Assembly: GCF_907164915.1 (NCBI RefSeq)
Contig: NC_061867.1
Span: 53,323,852 to 53,387,851 of the forward strand
Direction of reading: 5' to 3'
Length of the DNA stretch: 64,000 nt
DNA from: Impatiens glandulifera
Taxonomy: Eukaryota > Streptophyta > Magnoliopsida > Ericales > Balsaminaceae
How positions within the stretch are numbered: position 1 is the stretch's first letter; the number at the start of each line of letters is the position of its first letter. A program made the translations under genes and the position numbers. The notes beneath the pieces are model-generated. The model ran no database searches, was not told the DNA's origin, and worked only from the letters and a program-made list of their open reading frames with translations. Positions 1 to 11,624 of the stretch are shown in pieces.

Positions 1-1215
1 ATGTCGCTAACATGGATTCAACCGCAATGTGCCTATTGTGAAATGCATGGTGGAAATTGTGTGCTTACTAGTGTTGGAAGCCAAGATGTTCAATGCTTAT
101 TTCCCAAACATTCAAAGACAGGTGAGTGGCTTATTATTTTCCAACCTTTTTAAGATAAAACTATGATTTAATTAGTGTTTGCCACTTTATGAGCAAAATT
201 CTCAAACTTAAAAGTCAATTTTCAATGATTGAGATTATGCATCATTTGAAAATAATTTAAACCCATGATCATGTACCAAATTTTCATTAATAATGCTTTG
301 ATTTAAATGGGTAATGAATACGAGGAATTGCGATAATCTTGTTAGAAAATAAACCCTGGTAAATCATTATTTTTCAAATATATATTTATTATTGGATTCA
401 GATACAAAAATTTAGTTTGTAGTTATTTGGATCTGATTATATGAAGAAACAAAATAAAAAGTTTGCAAATGGGGGCATATGTTCATTTTATGTGGTTGAC
501 TTTAGCAAATGATATTATTTTTAGGTTTTTGGCTTTAAAAATGTATAACAAGATGAGATTTGACTTAAGCCTGGTAAACTTAAATAAATTTAGGGTTTAT
601 TGATACCAAGTTATTTCAGAATTGTTAAAAGAATAAAAATGAAAATGTTTGATGCATTGTCTTTATTATACTATGCTGAATGAATCCAATATTGTTTCAA
701 AACAAAAGTAAAAGTTGATGAAATTATGATTTTTTAAAATAAGCTCTTGAATAACATAATAACATTTTGTTTTTTTGATAGGTTCGCGCATATTGGGGAT
801 TATGTTGATTGCAACTATCATTCCAACAACTGGATGGTTTTTGTGTGTAATTTTTCTCAAGTGCAATATGATTAGAAACTCACAAGACAATAACAATTCC
901 ATACATATTATAAGCATAGGCTCACTCACATCGTCTCCACAACCGTCTATACCAACCGTAGGAGGTTTAGACGATTCCATCATTCAATCCTATCCAATTG
1001 TCATAATCGGTGAAAACAACCTCAGCCCGGGACTCAACAACAAGACTTGCCCAATTTGTTTGTCTGAGTTTCTCACCAAAGACACGGTTCGATTCATACC
1101 TGAATGCACACATTGTTTTCATTCTAATTGCATTGATGAATGGCTTCGCCTCAACCGATCATGCCCGGTTTGTAGGAGTTCACCAACCTATGTTGATTCC
1201 ACCTCTTTTGTCTAA
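1..1215 (+). CDS. GUB_WAK-RING-H2 membrane protein, array copy 1 (5' partial)
   Basis: Exons 1-121 (3' end of exon 1; the rest lies left of the window) and 782-1215, joined in phase 1 (G|gtgagt ... gatag|GT). Exon 1 keeps the end of the extracellular domain, including a CxxC pair and the GSQDV stretch shared by most copies. Exon 2 encodes a hydrophobic membrane helix, a linker, a GLD motif (GGLDDSIIQSYP) and a RING-H2 finger with spacing C-x2-C-x15-C-x-H-x2-H-x2-C-x10-C-x2-C. The Trp that ATL RINGs use to bind E2 enzymes is present (DEWL). The family is known as ATL20/21/22-like E3 ubiquitin ligases at membranes; the ligand and substrate cannot be read from sequence. Copy 1 lies directly upstream of copy 2 in the same orientation. 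The family and splice calls are firm; the missing 5' part is unknown. Confidence 0.85.
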
Positions 1216-2798
1216 TGGGAAGAAATAACAAGAAAAACAAAGAACACAAGGCACCAATTGTAAAAAAAAAAAACAAATTAGCAAAGGACATCTCGATAAC
1301 TTGTTTGGTTTAAGTATTGTTTAATGTACAAAGTGTTTTGGAAGGTATGAATATTTGATTAGTTAATTAGATCATAATCAAGATTGTTTTCATATATGTC
1401 AATTGGCATTATGACTGTTTTTGATGTAATTTCCTTTTTTATGTTGATAATTACCTACAATAATATATAAAAAATCTGATCATGATGGAAATAAAATATA
1501 TGTACAAAATAAAAATATATACACTATAATTTGTATCATACTATAACTTGAATAATGATTAAAAAATAATTTTCATTTAGCAATGGTATTATCAATTATG
1601 TCGCATGTTATTATTTACCTCTAGGCCAATTAAATGAAAGAATGTAATTAGTATTGTAAGCCCACAGTAGAAGAATAAAAGTATTTGTTTGAAATTGGGC
1701 TTACATGATAAAACAATTATCTGTTTCAGAACTAATATCATAATAAAAAACAATTAACTAACTTAAATTATTATTATTTTTTTGTTGTTAATTTTAATAT
1801 TAACATATTATATTTATGTAATATTTCTTAAAAAAATGTTTAAAATAATAATTTTCAAATAGAATAGTTGCTAGATGGTTGGGAAAGAAGTGACCAAAAT
1901 TATCATGATAAAAAACAAATTAAACATAGTCAAAAACAACATGGTTTAACTTGTAAGGAATATCAACATAGAAATTGGGGAGGAAAATTAAGGGAGAGAA
2001 TGACGTTATTGGATACGAACAAATGAAATGTCTTCGAGAAGAATCAAATCGGAAAGAGAAAAGAATTAATGATTTAGAGGACTTACTTCTTATATCTTTC
2101 CATGTCTATGGAGAAGTCCGACTTCGAAGCCATTCTCTTATTCTTTTTCCTGACGCAGCTTGACCATCTTGAACTTGAACTAGAGACTCCAAAGGTTGGG
2201 CTGTGCCTCCCCTACGCTTTTGCTAGAAAAAGGAAAAAAATATAAGGAGAGAGTAATAGAAAATTTTTATTATTTTTTTAACTAATCGGATTACGCCACG
2301 TCATTCCTTCACCCATTCTCTCTTCCAAATTTCTACCAATTTCTCGTAAAAAAATACAGGGGATAAAGAAATTTCTACCAATTTCTCGTAAAAAAATACA
2401 GGGGATAAAGAAAGTTTTATTTATTTATTTTTATTATTTGTAGTGTAGGATGTTAGTATAACACCAAAACACCGTAACTTTTATTTAAAAAGAAACGGTT
2501 TTGAAACACACTTTTCTTTATTTTTTAAATATTGTTTTTATAAATGGTTCCTGTATAATGAATCATTTAATAACAACACAAATATTTAATAAGAAACAAA
2601 ATAAAAAAAATCACAAAATCACAAAAGCATGAAAATAAGAAAATAATACAAACAAGTTGTCAAGCGATTGAATCCCAAAAAAATCTTGGATCTATTTTGG
2701 CATATTCCAACAGTTTAAGGGTTCATTAATGTGTTTTTTATTTGTATTTTGACAAGCTCAAACAAAGAATCAAGTTTAATTTATTACACAATTTACTT
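1216..2798. other. Intergenic DNA between copies 1 and 2
   Basis: AT-rich, with no supported gene. Positions 1365-1440 resemble the stretch after copy 7 (about 27590-27660), including an AATTGG(C/T)ATT segment like the start of exon 2, so a very short second-exon relic may lie here. Positions 1640-1870 match about 6540-6760, showing that intergenic DNA was duplicated along with the genes. An open frame at 1975-2163 has no recognisable product. Confidence 0.6.
2329..2412. repeat. Perfect tandem duplication, 2 x 42 bp
   Basis: Two adjacent 42-bp copies (2329-2370 and 2371-2412) beginning ATTTCTACC and ending GGATAAAGAA. They appear identical base for base, so the duplication is probably recent. 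It lies about 390 bp upstream of the copy 2 promoter block and contains no gene. Confidence 0.9.
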
Positions 2799-2853
2799 GA
2801 TCAAGTCATGGGAAAGGTTTACACATTATTACCCCATTCTTATAATAAATAAG
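2799..2853 (+). promoter_or_regulatory. Conserved promoter block of copy 2
   Basis: Starts GATCAAGTCATGGGAAAGG, then GTTTACACATTA, CCCATTCTTATAATAAA. The TTATAATAA element 30-50 bp before the ATG is the likely TATA box. The same block precedes copies 3 to 9. Confidence 0.6.
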
Positions 2854-2886
2854 TTTGAAACCAATTGTTTCTTACAACTTAATTGA

Positions 2887-5390
2887 ATGGCCCTCTTGAA
2901 TCTCTTCATATGTCTTTTTCTCTTCATCACCATTACCCTTCCAATTTATGCTCAAAAACCTTGCAAACCTTCTAATTGTAGCATTAGTGGTCCTCAAATC
3001 AAATTCCCATTCTTACTAAAAGATCGACAAGAGGAAAGTTGTGGCTATCCCGGTTTCAATCTAACTTGCAGCAGCCAAGGAAAAGTCGCATTAGACCTTC
3101 CATTCTCGGGTCGTTTCTTTATACGAAAAATCAACTACAAGACACAAATAATAAAATTATACGACCCTGACAATTGTCTCCCGGGTCGGATCATGGGATT
3201 GAATCTTTCGGGCTCTCCTTTTACGGGTTACCTACAAAAAAACTGTTCTTTCTTTAGCTGTCCGAGTAACTTCACTTCTTATAAAAATTATACCGTAGAT
3301 TGCCTAAGAAATTCGACAAACAATGTCATTTTTGTTAATAATCATTTTGTTACCAGCTACATGAGACAAAGTTGTGTGGAAATGGCTACGGTTTCTGTTC
3401 CATTTGCGGAAAACAACTATGATTTTAACTATTTAACGCTAACATGGGATCGACCTCAATGTGGGTCTTGTGAAAGAACTGACGGCGTTTGCGTGCTTAA
3501 GAAGGTTGGAAGCCAAGATGTCGATTGCTTGTATCCAAGAAAAGGTCAGTTACATATTGTCTAGATATATACAAATTATTTTAGCAAGTTCATTTCGTTT
3601 ATAGAAAATATCATTAGTTAACCGTGACAAAACAAAGAAAAATAAAAGAATAAAAAAGAAATGCCACACAAAAACAAAATTTGTCAAAGTTCTATAGAGC
3701 TATAGAACTAATGACATAGGGTAAATTGCAATTTAAATTTTAGTGAATTAATCAAAATATTTCAATTTAACTTTGACAAATTATTATGGATATGTTTTAG
3801 GGTTTTGGAGTTAAATATATAACAATTTGAGATTTGACTTAAGCAGGGTAAACTTAACCTATTGAGTTTTTTTGGCTGAAGTTATTTGGAAATAATTTAA
3901 TTATTTAATAATAATTATATTTAATAAGAAAATAGATTATTTAGAAATAATGATTAAAATATTATTAGTATTTAATATCTTAAAATATCATAAGAAATGA
4001 AAACAATATAATTAAGATTAATTATGAGATTGATTATCACTATTTAAAATAATTATAATAATAATTTAATGGAAAAATAATAGGTTGATAAGATTGATTA
4101 GATGTAGCTAATGTAACTTAACAAGTTTAAACCCTTTTAAAAAATAATTAAATTAAGTCTTTAGGTTTTGTTTGTTGATTTGTTTCTTTTAAATCCTTAC
4201 CTAATCAAACATAGGTTAATTTGGAGGAAAATTAATAATGTTATATATATATATATAACAAAGTGTTTTTACTTATTAGTGAAAAAACAAACCTGAAAAA
4301 GCATATGGAATAATAAGGTTATAAATATATAATGAAATAATATTTTTATTAAATAAATAGAGAATAATTTAGATTATTAATATAGAAAAAAATGTGAATT
4401 ATATGAGATTAATTTTAAATAACCCAAAACTCTTATATTCTTGACAAAGAATAGTTGTAGCTTTGTAAATTTGTTTGATGTAGGGTTATATCTTTGAGTA
4501 AAACAGTTTTTTTTTTTTGGAAAAATGATTTAGCACAATTTATTAATATTCTATAGGTAGAAAATGTTTGATTGAGCAAAATAAACCTTTCATTCTAATT
4601 TTAACATGAATCATGATACTGATTTTTAGGTATTTTTAATTAAAAAGGTTAATGTCAACCTCTACAATCATATGCCCTAACTACGTTTTAAAGTTTAAGT
4701 TTTTTGTAATTATAAATATTCGAAAGGTGGACTTTATATCTTAAATTAAGTTACCTTAATGAGTTTAGGAAAAAAAAATTATCTTAGAAAAAATGACTAA
4801 ATATTTGTAGTTTTAAAATACTATAAAATAAAGTTCAGTTATGTTTGAAGTAATTTGAATGATGAGATTTAGAAAGTAACAATATTCGTACATTGGTTTA
4901 TTTGAAAAAATACTAATAATCGATTTCAAACAATCTAACATAGCATCAACATTTTTTTGGGACAGTTTTGAAGGCAGTGCTGTTTATTTTGCTGTCAATT
5001 GTAATTCCAACTAGTGTAATTATGTCATGTTGTTGTCTGGCCATAAATTGCGGGAAAGAAAACCCGCAAGAGCTTAACTATAATTACAGACATATAACGT
5101 TGGGTTCATTCACAACGCCTCCACAATCCTCTACAACAACCACCGGAGAAGGCTTAGACGAATCAACCATTCAATCATATCCCAAAGTCATAGTCGGAGA
5201 AAGCAATCTCACCTCAAGACTTAACAACAAGACATGTCCTATTTGTTTGTCTGAGTTTCTCGCAAAAGAAACAGTCCGGTTCATTCCTAATTGCACACAT
5301 TGTTTTCATTCTGATTGCATTGATGAATGGCTTCGCCTCAACCATTCATGTCCTGTTTGTCGGATTTCACTAACCCGTGTTAATATCTAA
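2887..5390 (+). CDS. GUB_WAK-RING-H2 membrane protein, array copy 2
   Basis: Exons 2887-3544 and 4966-5390 give 360 residues; the intron is phase 1 (AAAG|gtcagt ... gacag|TT). Residues 1-22 are a signal peptide (MALLNLFICLFLF). Residues from about 24 carry the GUB_WAK-type domain, with CKPSNCS, the [10 protein letters not shown] signature and NLSGSPFTG; many N-glycosylation sequons fit a secreted fold. A helix at about 222-242 ends in Cys-Cys-Cys. A GLD motif lies at 282-284 and the RING-H2 zinc ligands span 310-351, ending with a short tail (ISLTRVNI). Domain order matches ATL20/21/22-like E3 ligases: sensor outside, ligase inside. The start was chosen because it opens the signal peptide about 35 bp after the putative TATA box. 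Closest relative in the window is copy 3. Ligand and substrates are unknown. Confidence 0.9.
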
Positions 5391-7474
5391 TGGGAGTGAA
5401 TAACAAGAAAATCAAAAACATACTAAGACTCGCACAAACAAAAAAATTGTAGTAAAGGATACATTTAGATAACTTGTTTAATGTTTGTAGCTTCCCACAT
5501 GAATTCAATATTGTCTTGTTAATATGTATACAGCACTTGTTCATTTGTAAACACAATTCTTATCATACATCTCGTCTATATATCCCGATCATAATTTAGA
5601 AACCAAAGTGTTACGAAGAAGCTATATATCCACAATGAATAATACTTACTATAATTTGGAACATGATTCAAAATTTGATTTATATATCAAATGAAATAAT
5701 ACAAAAATACTATAATGATCTAAAATTAGCTTCTATAATATGACAAAAGAAATCACTTCCAATTTAAATTTGGGTGTTTTTTAAATGAGATAATGATTAT
5801 ATATATATATATATATATAAAATTACATCTCTATTAATCTCTAAATGACAAGAGTGTTTTAGTAAATTGTAGAACAATGATTCGAGGTTGATTCCATTGA
5901 TGCATTGTTGGTATTTCTTCTCATACTAAGGATGCTTCAATTTGTGGAAATTTGTATTAATAAAGATGTGAGATGACGAGGACCAACGAAAAATATTAAT
6001 AAAATAAAAAAAGTTTAGAAAACGATTGAAGGATAGAATTTGAAAGATTTTGAAAGTCCAAACTTCCTATAATTGGCGGTTGTGGTCTCATCCAATTTAA
6101 GCGCATAACCTGTGTCGGTTGAACAAATCTATATACATAAATTATCTCGGGTTTTAAAAATTACAAACATTTTTCGTTAAAACTTTAGGCCAATTCTCCA
6201 GTCGTTTCCTTGTACTGAATATCAAGCATATAAACAACTCAATAAGAACAATTAACAGGAAATTGCTATGTAATATATGACTGGTCACTATTTGAACATT
6301 TATTTTTTTCAAGATGGTCCTTTTAAAAAATTAGATTTTATATTAGCCTTTAACCATCACAAATGTACAATTCAGTTTATATATAAACTTTTATGCTAGC
6401 TTAAATTATTTGGATATTTAATGATTTTGACTTCTTAGTGTTTTATTGTCCATATGGTAATTGTGTGTTTTTTCTTCTTCTAAATTTTATTGTAATTTTT
6501 AATTATTATATTAAAACATATTTCCAAATAATAGTTATAAGAATTTGTAGATTAGTACTGTAAGCCCCAAATAGAAGAATAAAAGTAATTGTCTAAAATT
6601 GGGAGAAAAAAAATTATATGTTACAGAACTAATATCATAAAAAAAACAATTAACAAACTTAAATTATTATTATTAATATATTATATTTCTTTAATGTTTC
6701 TTAAAAATAATGCTTAAAAGAAAAATTTTAAAATAGAATAGTTGCTAAAGGTGGTTGGGAAAAGAGTGAGAGAGCAGAATTATTTTATTGAAGATGTCAA
6801 AAAATAGTTATCAAGAGTTTTTTTTTTTATTACTTTCCCCAATTATTTTAGTTTTTTCTTTTTTATATATTAATAGAGATACAATGAAGAAAACTTCTAA
6901 TGAGCATATTTTTTTATTACATGATCATTTTTTTTATAATTAGTTTATCCAAAATTATAATGATAAAAAACAAATTAGGACAATAGTCAAAACAGCATGC
7001 CAGTTCTCTGGGCTTACCTTGTACAGAATATCAACATAGAAAATACTAGGAAAGCTAAATATTTTTAAAATAATAATTATTTTTATTTTATTATTTTTTA
7101 ATTTAGAAAATTAGTTTGAGAATGAATCCGTGACCTCCACTTAAAAAGAAAAGGTTATGTAACATATATATAAATATTTTTTTAAAATATTGTTTTTGTA
7201 AATGGTTCACAATGTATATAAGAAACGTTTAAACACAACGATAAATCGTGAAATTAGAAAAAATAAATCACAAAAACATTGAAAATAATTAAATCGTCCA
7301 ACAAATCTTACCACGGCCCAAAAAATCTTGGATCTACTTTGGCACCCAATAGTTTAGGGTTTATTAATATGTTTTATATTTGTATTTTGACAAGCTCAAA
7401 CACAAGATCAAGTCTAATTTCTTACAAAATTTATTGGCTAAGTTCATATTTATCACATAAAAAACAATTAACTT
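5391..7474. other. Intergenic DNA between copies 2 and 3
   Basis: No supported gene. An (AT)n microsatellite lies at about 5799-5820. Positions 5391-6240 are clearly homologous to 9437-10570 after copy 3, so copies 2 and 3 arose from a duplication that included flanking DNA. Positions 6540-6760 resemble 1640-1870. Confidence 0.65.
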
Positions 7475-7528
7475 GATCAAGTCATGGGAAAGGTTTACAC
7501 ATTATTACCCCATTCTTATAATAAATAA
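7475..7528 (+). promoter_or_regulatory. Conserved promoter block of copy 3
   Basis: Almost identical to the block before copy 2, including GGTTTACACATTATTACCCC and CTTATAATAAATAAG. The ATG follows at 7563. About 85 bp further upstream, GACAAGCTCAAAC is also shared with copies 2, 8 and 9. Confidence 0.6.
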
Positions 7529-7562
7529 GTTTGAAACCAATTGTTTTTTATAACTTAATTGA

Positions 7563-9436
7563 ATGGCCCTCTTGAATCTCTTCATATCTTTGTTTCTCTT
7601 CCTCACCATTACCCTTCCAATTTATGCTAAAAAACCTTGCAAACCTTCTAATTGCAGCACTAGTGGTCCTGAAATCAAATTCCCATTCTTATTAAAAGAC
7701 TTACAAGACGAAAGTTGTGGCTATCTCGGTTTCAATCTAACTTGCAGCAACCAAGGAAAAGTCGCAATAGATTTCCCATCCTCAGGTCGTTTCTTTATAC
7801 GAAAAATCAACTACGAGACACAAATAATAAAATTCTACGACCCTGACAATTGTCTCCCGGGTCGGATCATGGGATTGAATCTTTCGGGTTCTCCTTTTAC
7901 GGGTGATCCAAACAACTATTCTTTCTTTAGCTGTCCGGTTAACTTCACTTCTTATAAGAATTATACCGTCAATTGCCTAACAAATTCGACAAACAATGTC
8001 ATTCTTGTTGATAATTATTTTGTTACAAGCTATATGAGACAAAGTTGCGTGGAAATGGCTACGATTTCTGTTCCATTTGTGGGAATCGACCGTGATTTTA
8101 ACGAGGTAACGCTAACATGGGATCGACCGCAATGTGGGACATGTGAAATTACTGGCGGTGTTTGCGTGCTTAGGAGTGTAGGAAGCCAAGATGTCGATTG
8201 CTTGTATCCAAGTAAAGGTTAGTTACATATTTTTCAAGATATATACATTATTTTTAACAAGTCCATTTTGTTTATAGAAAAATATTGTTAGTTAACCGCG
8301 ACAAAACTAAGAAAAACAATTAAAGAATATAAATGAAATACGACACAAAAATAAATCGTGTCAAAGTTCTAAACTGCGAAAGGTTCCACTCCAACGAACC
8401 TGAGTAAAATATGTGAATTGCCACTTAATTTGTATTGAATTAATCAAAATATCTCGATTTTAAATACAAAAATGATGACTTTAACAAATTATTATGGATT
8501 TTTTTTTAGGGTTTTGGAGTTAAGAAGGGTAAACTTAACCGATTATTAAATATGGTTATATATGGAACAATAAGGTTATAATATAATGAAATAGTATCTT
8601 TTTATTAAATAAACCTTTCTTTCTAATTTGACATGAATCATGATCCTAATATTTTTATGTACAAAATTCTTTTTTCTTAAAAATAATTAAAAGTTAGTAT
8701 TCCATAATAAGATGCCCCACCTTAGTTTAAATCGTTTTTATTGGAAATCGAATCAGACATATTCGTCCTGTTTAAGACTCTTAACACTTAATTAGTTTAG
8801 GTAAAAAATATTTTTGATTTTAAATATAATGACTAATTATTTTAGTATTTAATCTTTTAGAATATTATAAAAATAAAGTTAAAAGTAATGTTTGAAGTGA
8901 TTTAAATGATGATATTTGGAAGGTAACAATAATCAAACAATTGATTTATTTGGAAATAATATTAATAATTGATTTCAAACAATCTAACATAGCAACTTTT
9001 TTTTGGGACAGTTTTGAAGGCATTGATGATTATTTTTCTGTCGACTGTAATTCCAACTAGTGTAATTATATCATGTTGTTGGTTGATGAAAAAGTGTTTG
9101 AAAGAAAACCATGAAGAGCTTAACGATAGTTCTACGCACATAACCTTTGGTTCACTCGCAACGCCTCCACAATCCTCTACAACAACATCTAGAGAAGGCT
9201 TAGACGAATCCACCATTCAATCATATCCCAAAGTCATAATCGGAGAAAACAACCTCAGTCCGGGACTCAACAACAAGGCATGTCCAATTTGTTTGTCTGA
9301 GTTTCTCGCGAAAGAAACAGTCCGGTTCATACCTAATTGCACACATTGTTTTCATTCTGATTGTATTGATAAATGGCTTCGCCTCAACCATTCATGTCCT
9401 GTTTGTCGGATTTCACTAACCCGTGTTAATATCTAA
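7563..9436 (+). CDS. GUB_WAK-RING-H2 membrane protein, array copy 3
   Basis: Exons 7563-8217 and 9012-9436 give 359 residues; phase-1 intron (AAAG|gttagt ... gacag|TT). The signal peptide (MALLNLFISLFLFLT) precedes a GUB_WAK-type ectodomain in which the usual CGYPGF signature reads CGYLGF. The RING-H2 ligands span residues 309-350, with DKWL at the E2-contact Trp. Exon 2 is close to that of copy 2 and has the same ISLTRVNI end. The intron is about 620 bp shorter than that of copy 2. The next in-frame codon after the donor G is TAG, so a transcript keeping the intron would stop at once and encode only the secreted ectodomain. Role inferred from family: membrane E3 ubiquitin ligase with an extracellular sensor. 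Confidence 0.9.
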
Positions 9437-11544
9437 TGGGAGTGAATAACAAGAAAATAAAAAACCATACAAAGACTCGCACAAAAAAAATTGTAGTAAA
9501 TGATACATTTAGATAACTTGTTTAATGTTTGTAGCTTCCTACATGAATTCATTGTCTTGTTAATATGTATACACCACTTGTTCATTTGAAAACAATTTTT
9601 TTTTATCATATATATCGTCTAATTTAGAAACCAAAGTGTTATGAAGAAGCTATATAATCCGCAAAAAAAACTAAAGTGCCCGAGGATAGCCAAGTATTCA
9701 TAATACTTTAATTTAGAACATGATTTAAAAATACTATAATGATCTAACAAATTCTTATATAATATGACAAAAGAAATCATTTTCAATTTAAACTTGGTTG
9801 ATTTTCAAATGAAATAATCATTATATATAAATACAAAAATTAGACCTCTATTAATCTCTAAATGACACGAGTAATTTAGTTGATTGTAGAACAATATTTC
9901 GAGGTTGATTCCATTGATGCATTGTTGGTATTTCTTCTCATACTATAGATGCTTCAATTTGTGGAAGTTAGTATTAATAAAGATGTGACAATGACGTGGA
10001 ACAACGAAAAAATATTAATAAAATAAAAAGGTTTAGAAATTGATTGAATGATAAAATTTAAAAGATCTTGAATGTCCAAACTTCAAATTATTGGTTGTGG
10101 GGAAGTGAAGGTTGTCTTCAAAACTAAACTATAACGAATTAAAAACTCCTTACTTTTTGCTTTAAACCTAATCCTACGACTTAATAAGTAAACTTTGTTA
10201 TTTTATATAAAATAAAGGCGTGTTAGCGCGTTGCTACAACTTATCCTTGGCCCGCCCCTATCTTGTTGGGGTGTAAGCATTTCACTCAATCTCGTTCAAT
10301 AACACTTTTTTCACCCTTTAGCGTGAGAGCTCTTCAATTCCATTCAAGTCCTTAGTTCCAGTCGAATCGCGAGCAAAACTCAATTATCTCATTTAAGCGC
10401 ATAACGTTTGTCGGTTGAACAAATCTCTATGACTAAATTGACTCTGAATTTAGTGTGATTCCAACTTAAACGTTGATACATTATTTCGGTTTGTAAAAAT
10501 TATAAATATTTTCAGCAACCGTCAAAACTTCAGGCCAATTCTCCAGTCGTTTCCTTGTGCTGAATATCAACCATATAAACAACTCAATAAGGAAAGTTAA
10601 TAGAAATTGCTATGTAACATATGACTGGTCACTGTTTGAACATTTACTTTATCAAGTTAATAGAAAAATATTATTTTTCAAATAGGCTTATTGCTTTGAT
10701 CAAGGGTTTAGTTTTTTTTACATTAATTATTCTCCTTTACATTATATTAAACTGTGGTTATATTAATATCATAATTGTGATCAAACAAATTGGAAAAAGT
10801 TTAAACATCAAAATTACAAATGCAGCAAATTAGACAAATCTAATCTTAACATAAAAAAAGCCCAACCTAAAAGACCAAAATGTTACAGATTCGTTTCTTA
10901 CTACAAAAAAATGATTTAAATTAAAACGGATAAATATTAACTTGGAACTCATTGTACCGTTTGAGACATTGATGTTGTGTTTTTTAACTTATAACAAATT
11001 AGGTAAATACTTGTAATGTATTGTTTTTTAGGACTTTTGTCCGAGTATCATATATAAAAAAAATTGTTAAGTTATGATGGTTATACATATAATAAACTCT
11101 AAAAAATAAAAAAAGTTAATTAGAGTTTATTTGGTTTAGGTTTAGACTGATCAAGAGTTAATTAAATTTTATACCTTAATATTTACTTTATAAATAGGTT
11201 ATTATTAAAGATTTCACATTGGAAAACACAATTATAGAGAGATAAATTTAGCGAAGAAAGAACTATATCTTAATAGTGAAATTAGGTGCGGACTAAAATA
11301 GACATACCTTTTTTTAAGTGAATCAATATAAATATATGTATTGTTTTATTTTCTTACGTTATTATAAATCGTTTTAAGGGAGTTAGATTTGAGCACCTAA
11401 ATACTAAAAAAAAAATATCAAAAAGATTTATTAGAGATTTATAATTTCCACACGCTAAGAGTAGTTAATATAATAAAAATATAAGTATTTTTACACATTT
11501 TTATTGGCTAGTTGAGAATTCTCACAATAGAAAATAATTAATTT
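9437..11544. other. Intergenic DNA between copies 3 and 4
   Basis: Mostly homologous to the DNA after copy 2, but interrupted by an extra block at about 10101-10386 (listed separately). Open frames such as 10621-10833 are low-complexity AT-rich sequence without recognisable content. No other gene seen. Confidence 0.55.
10101..10386. mobile_element. About 286-bp insertion relative to paralogous DNA
   Basis: After copy 2 the sequence reads GGTTGTGG then TCTCATCCAATTTAAG (near 6070-6100). After copy 3, GGTTGTGG ends at 10100 and TCTCATTTAAGCGC resumes at about 10387, so roughly 286 bp sit in one paralogue only. The insert is GC-richer and contains GGCCCGCCCC. I see no clear terminal repeats or target duplication, so the element class is unknown. 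Confidence 0.5.
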
Positions 11545-11590
11545 GATCAAGTCATGGGAAAGGTTTACACACTACCCATTATTATAAGTT
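11545..11590 (+). promoter_or_regulatory. Conserved promoter block of copy 4
   Basis: GATCAAGTCATGGGAAAGG followed by TTTACACACTACCCATTATTATAAG. The likely TATA element is ATTATAAG, about 40 bp upstream of the ATG at 11625. Confidence 0.55.
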
Positions 11591-11624
11591 TTGAAATGTT
11601 TATTTGTATCATCATTATTTGTTT

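Noticed and set aside
1975..2163. Small open frame starting with MGRKIKGEND
   Set aside because: Charged low-complexity peptide in spacer DNA, no family match I recognise, no splice partners, and no counterpart before other copies.
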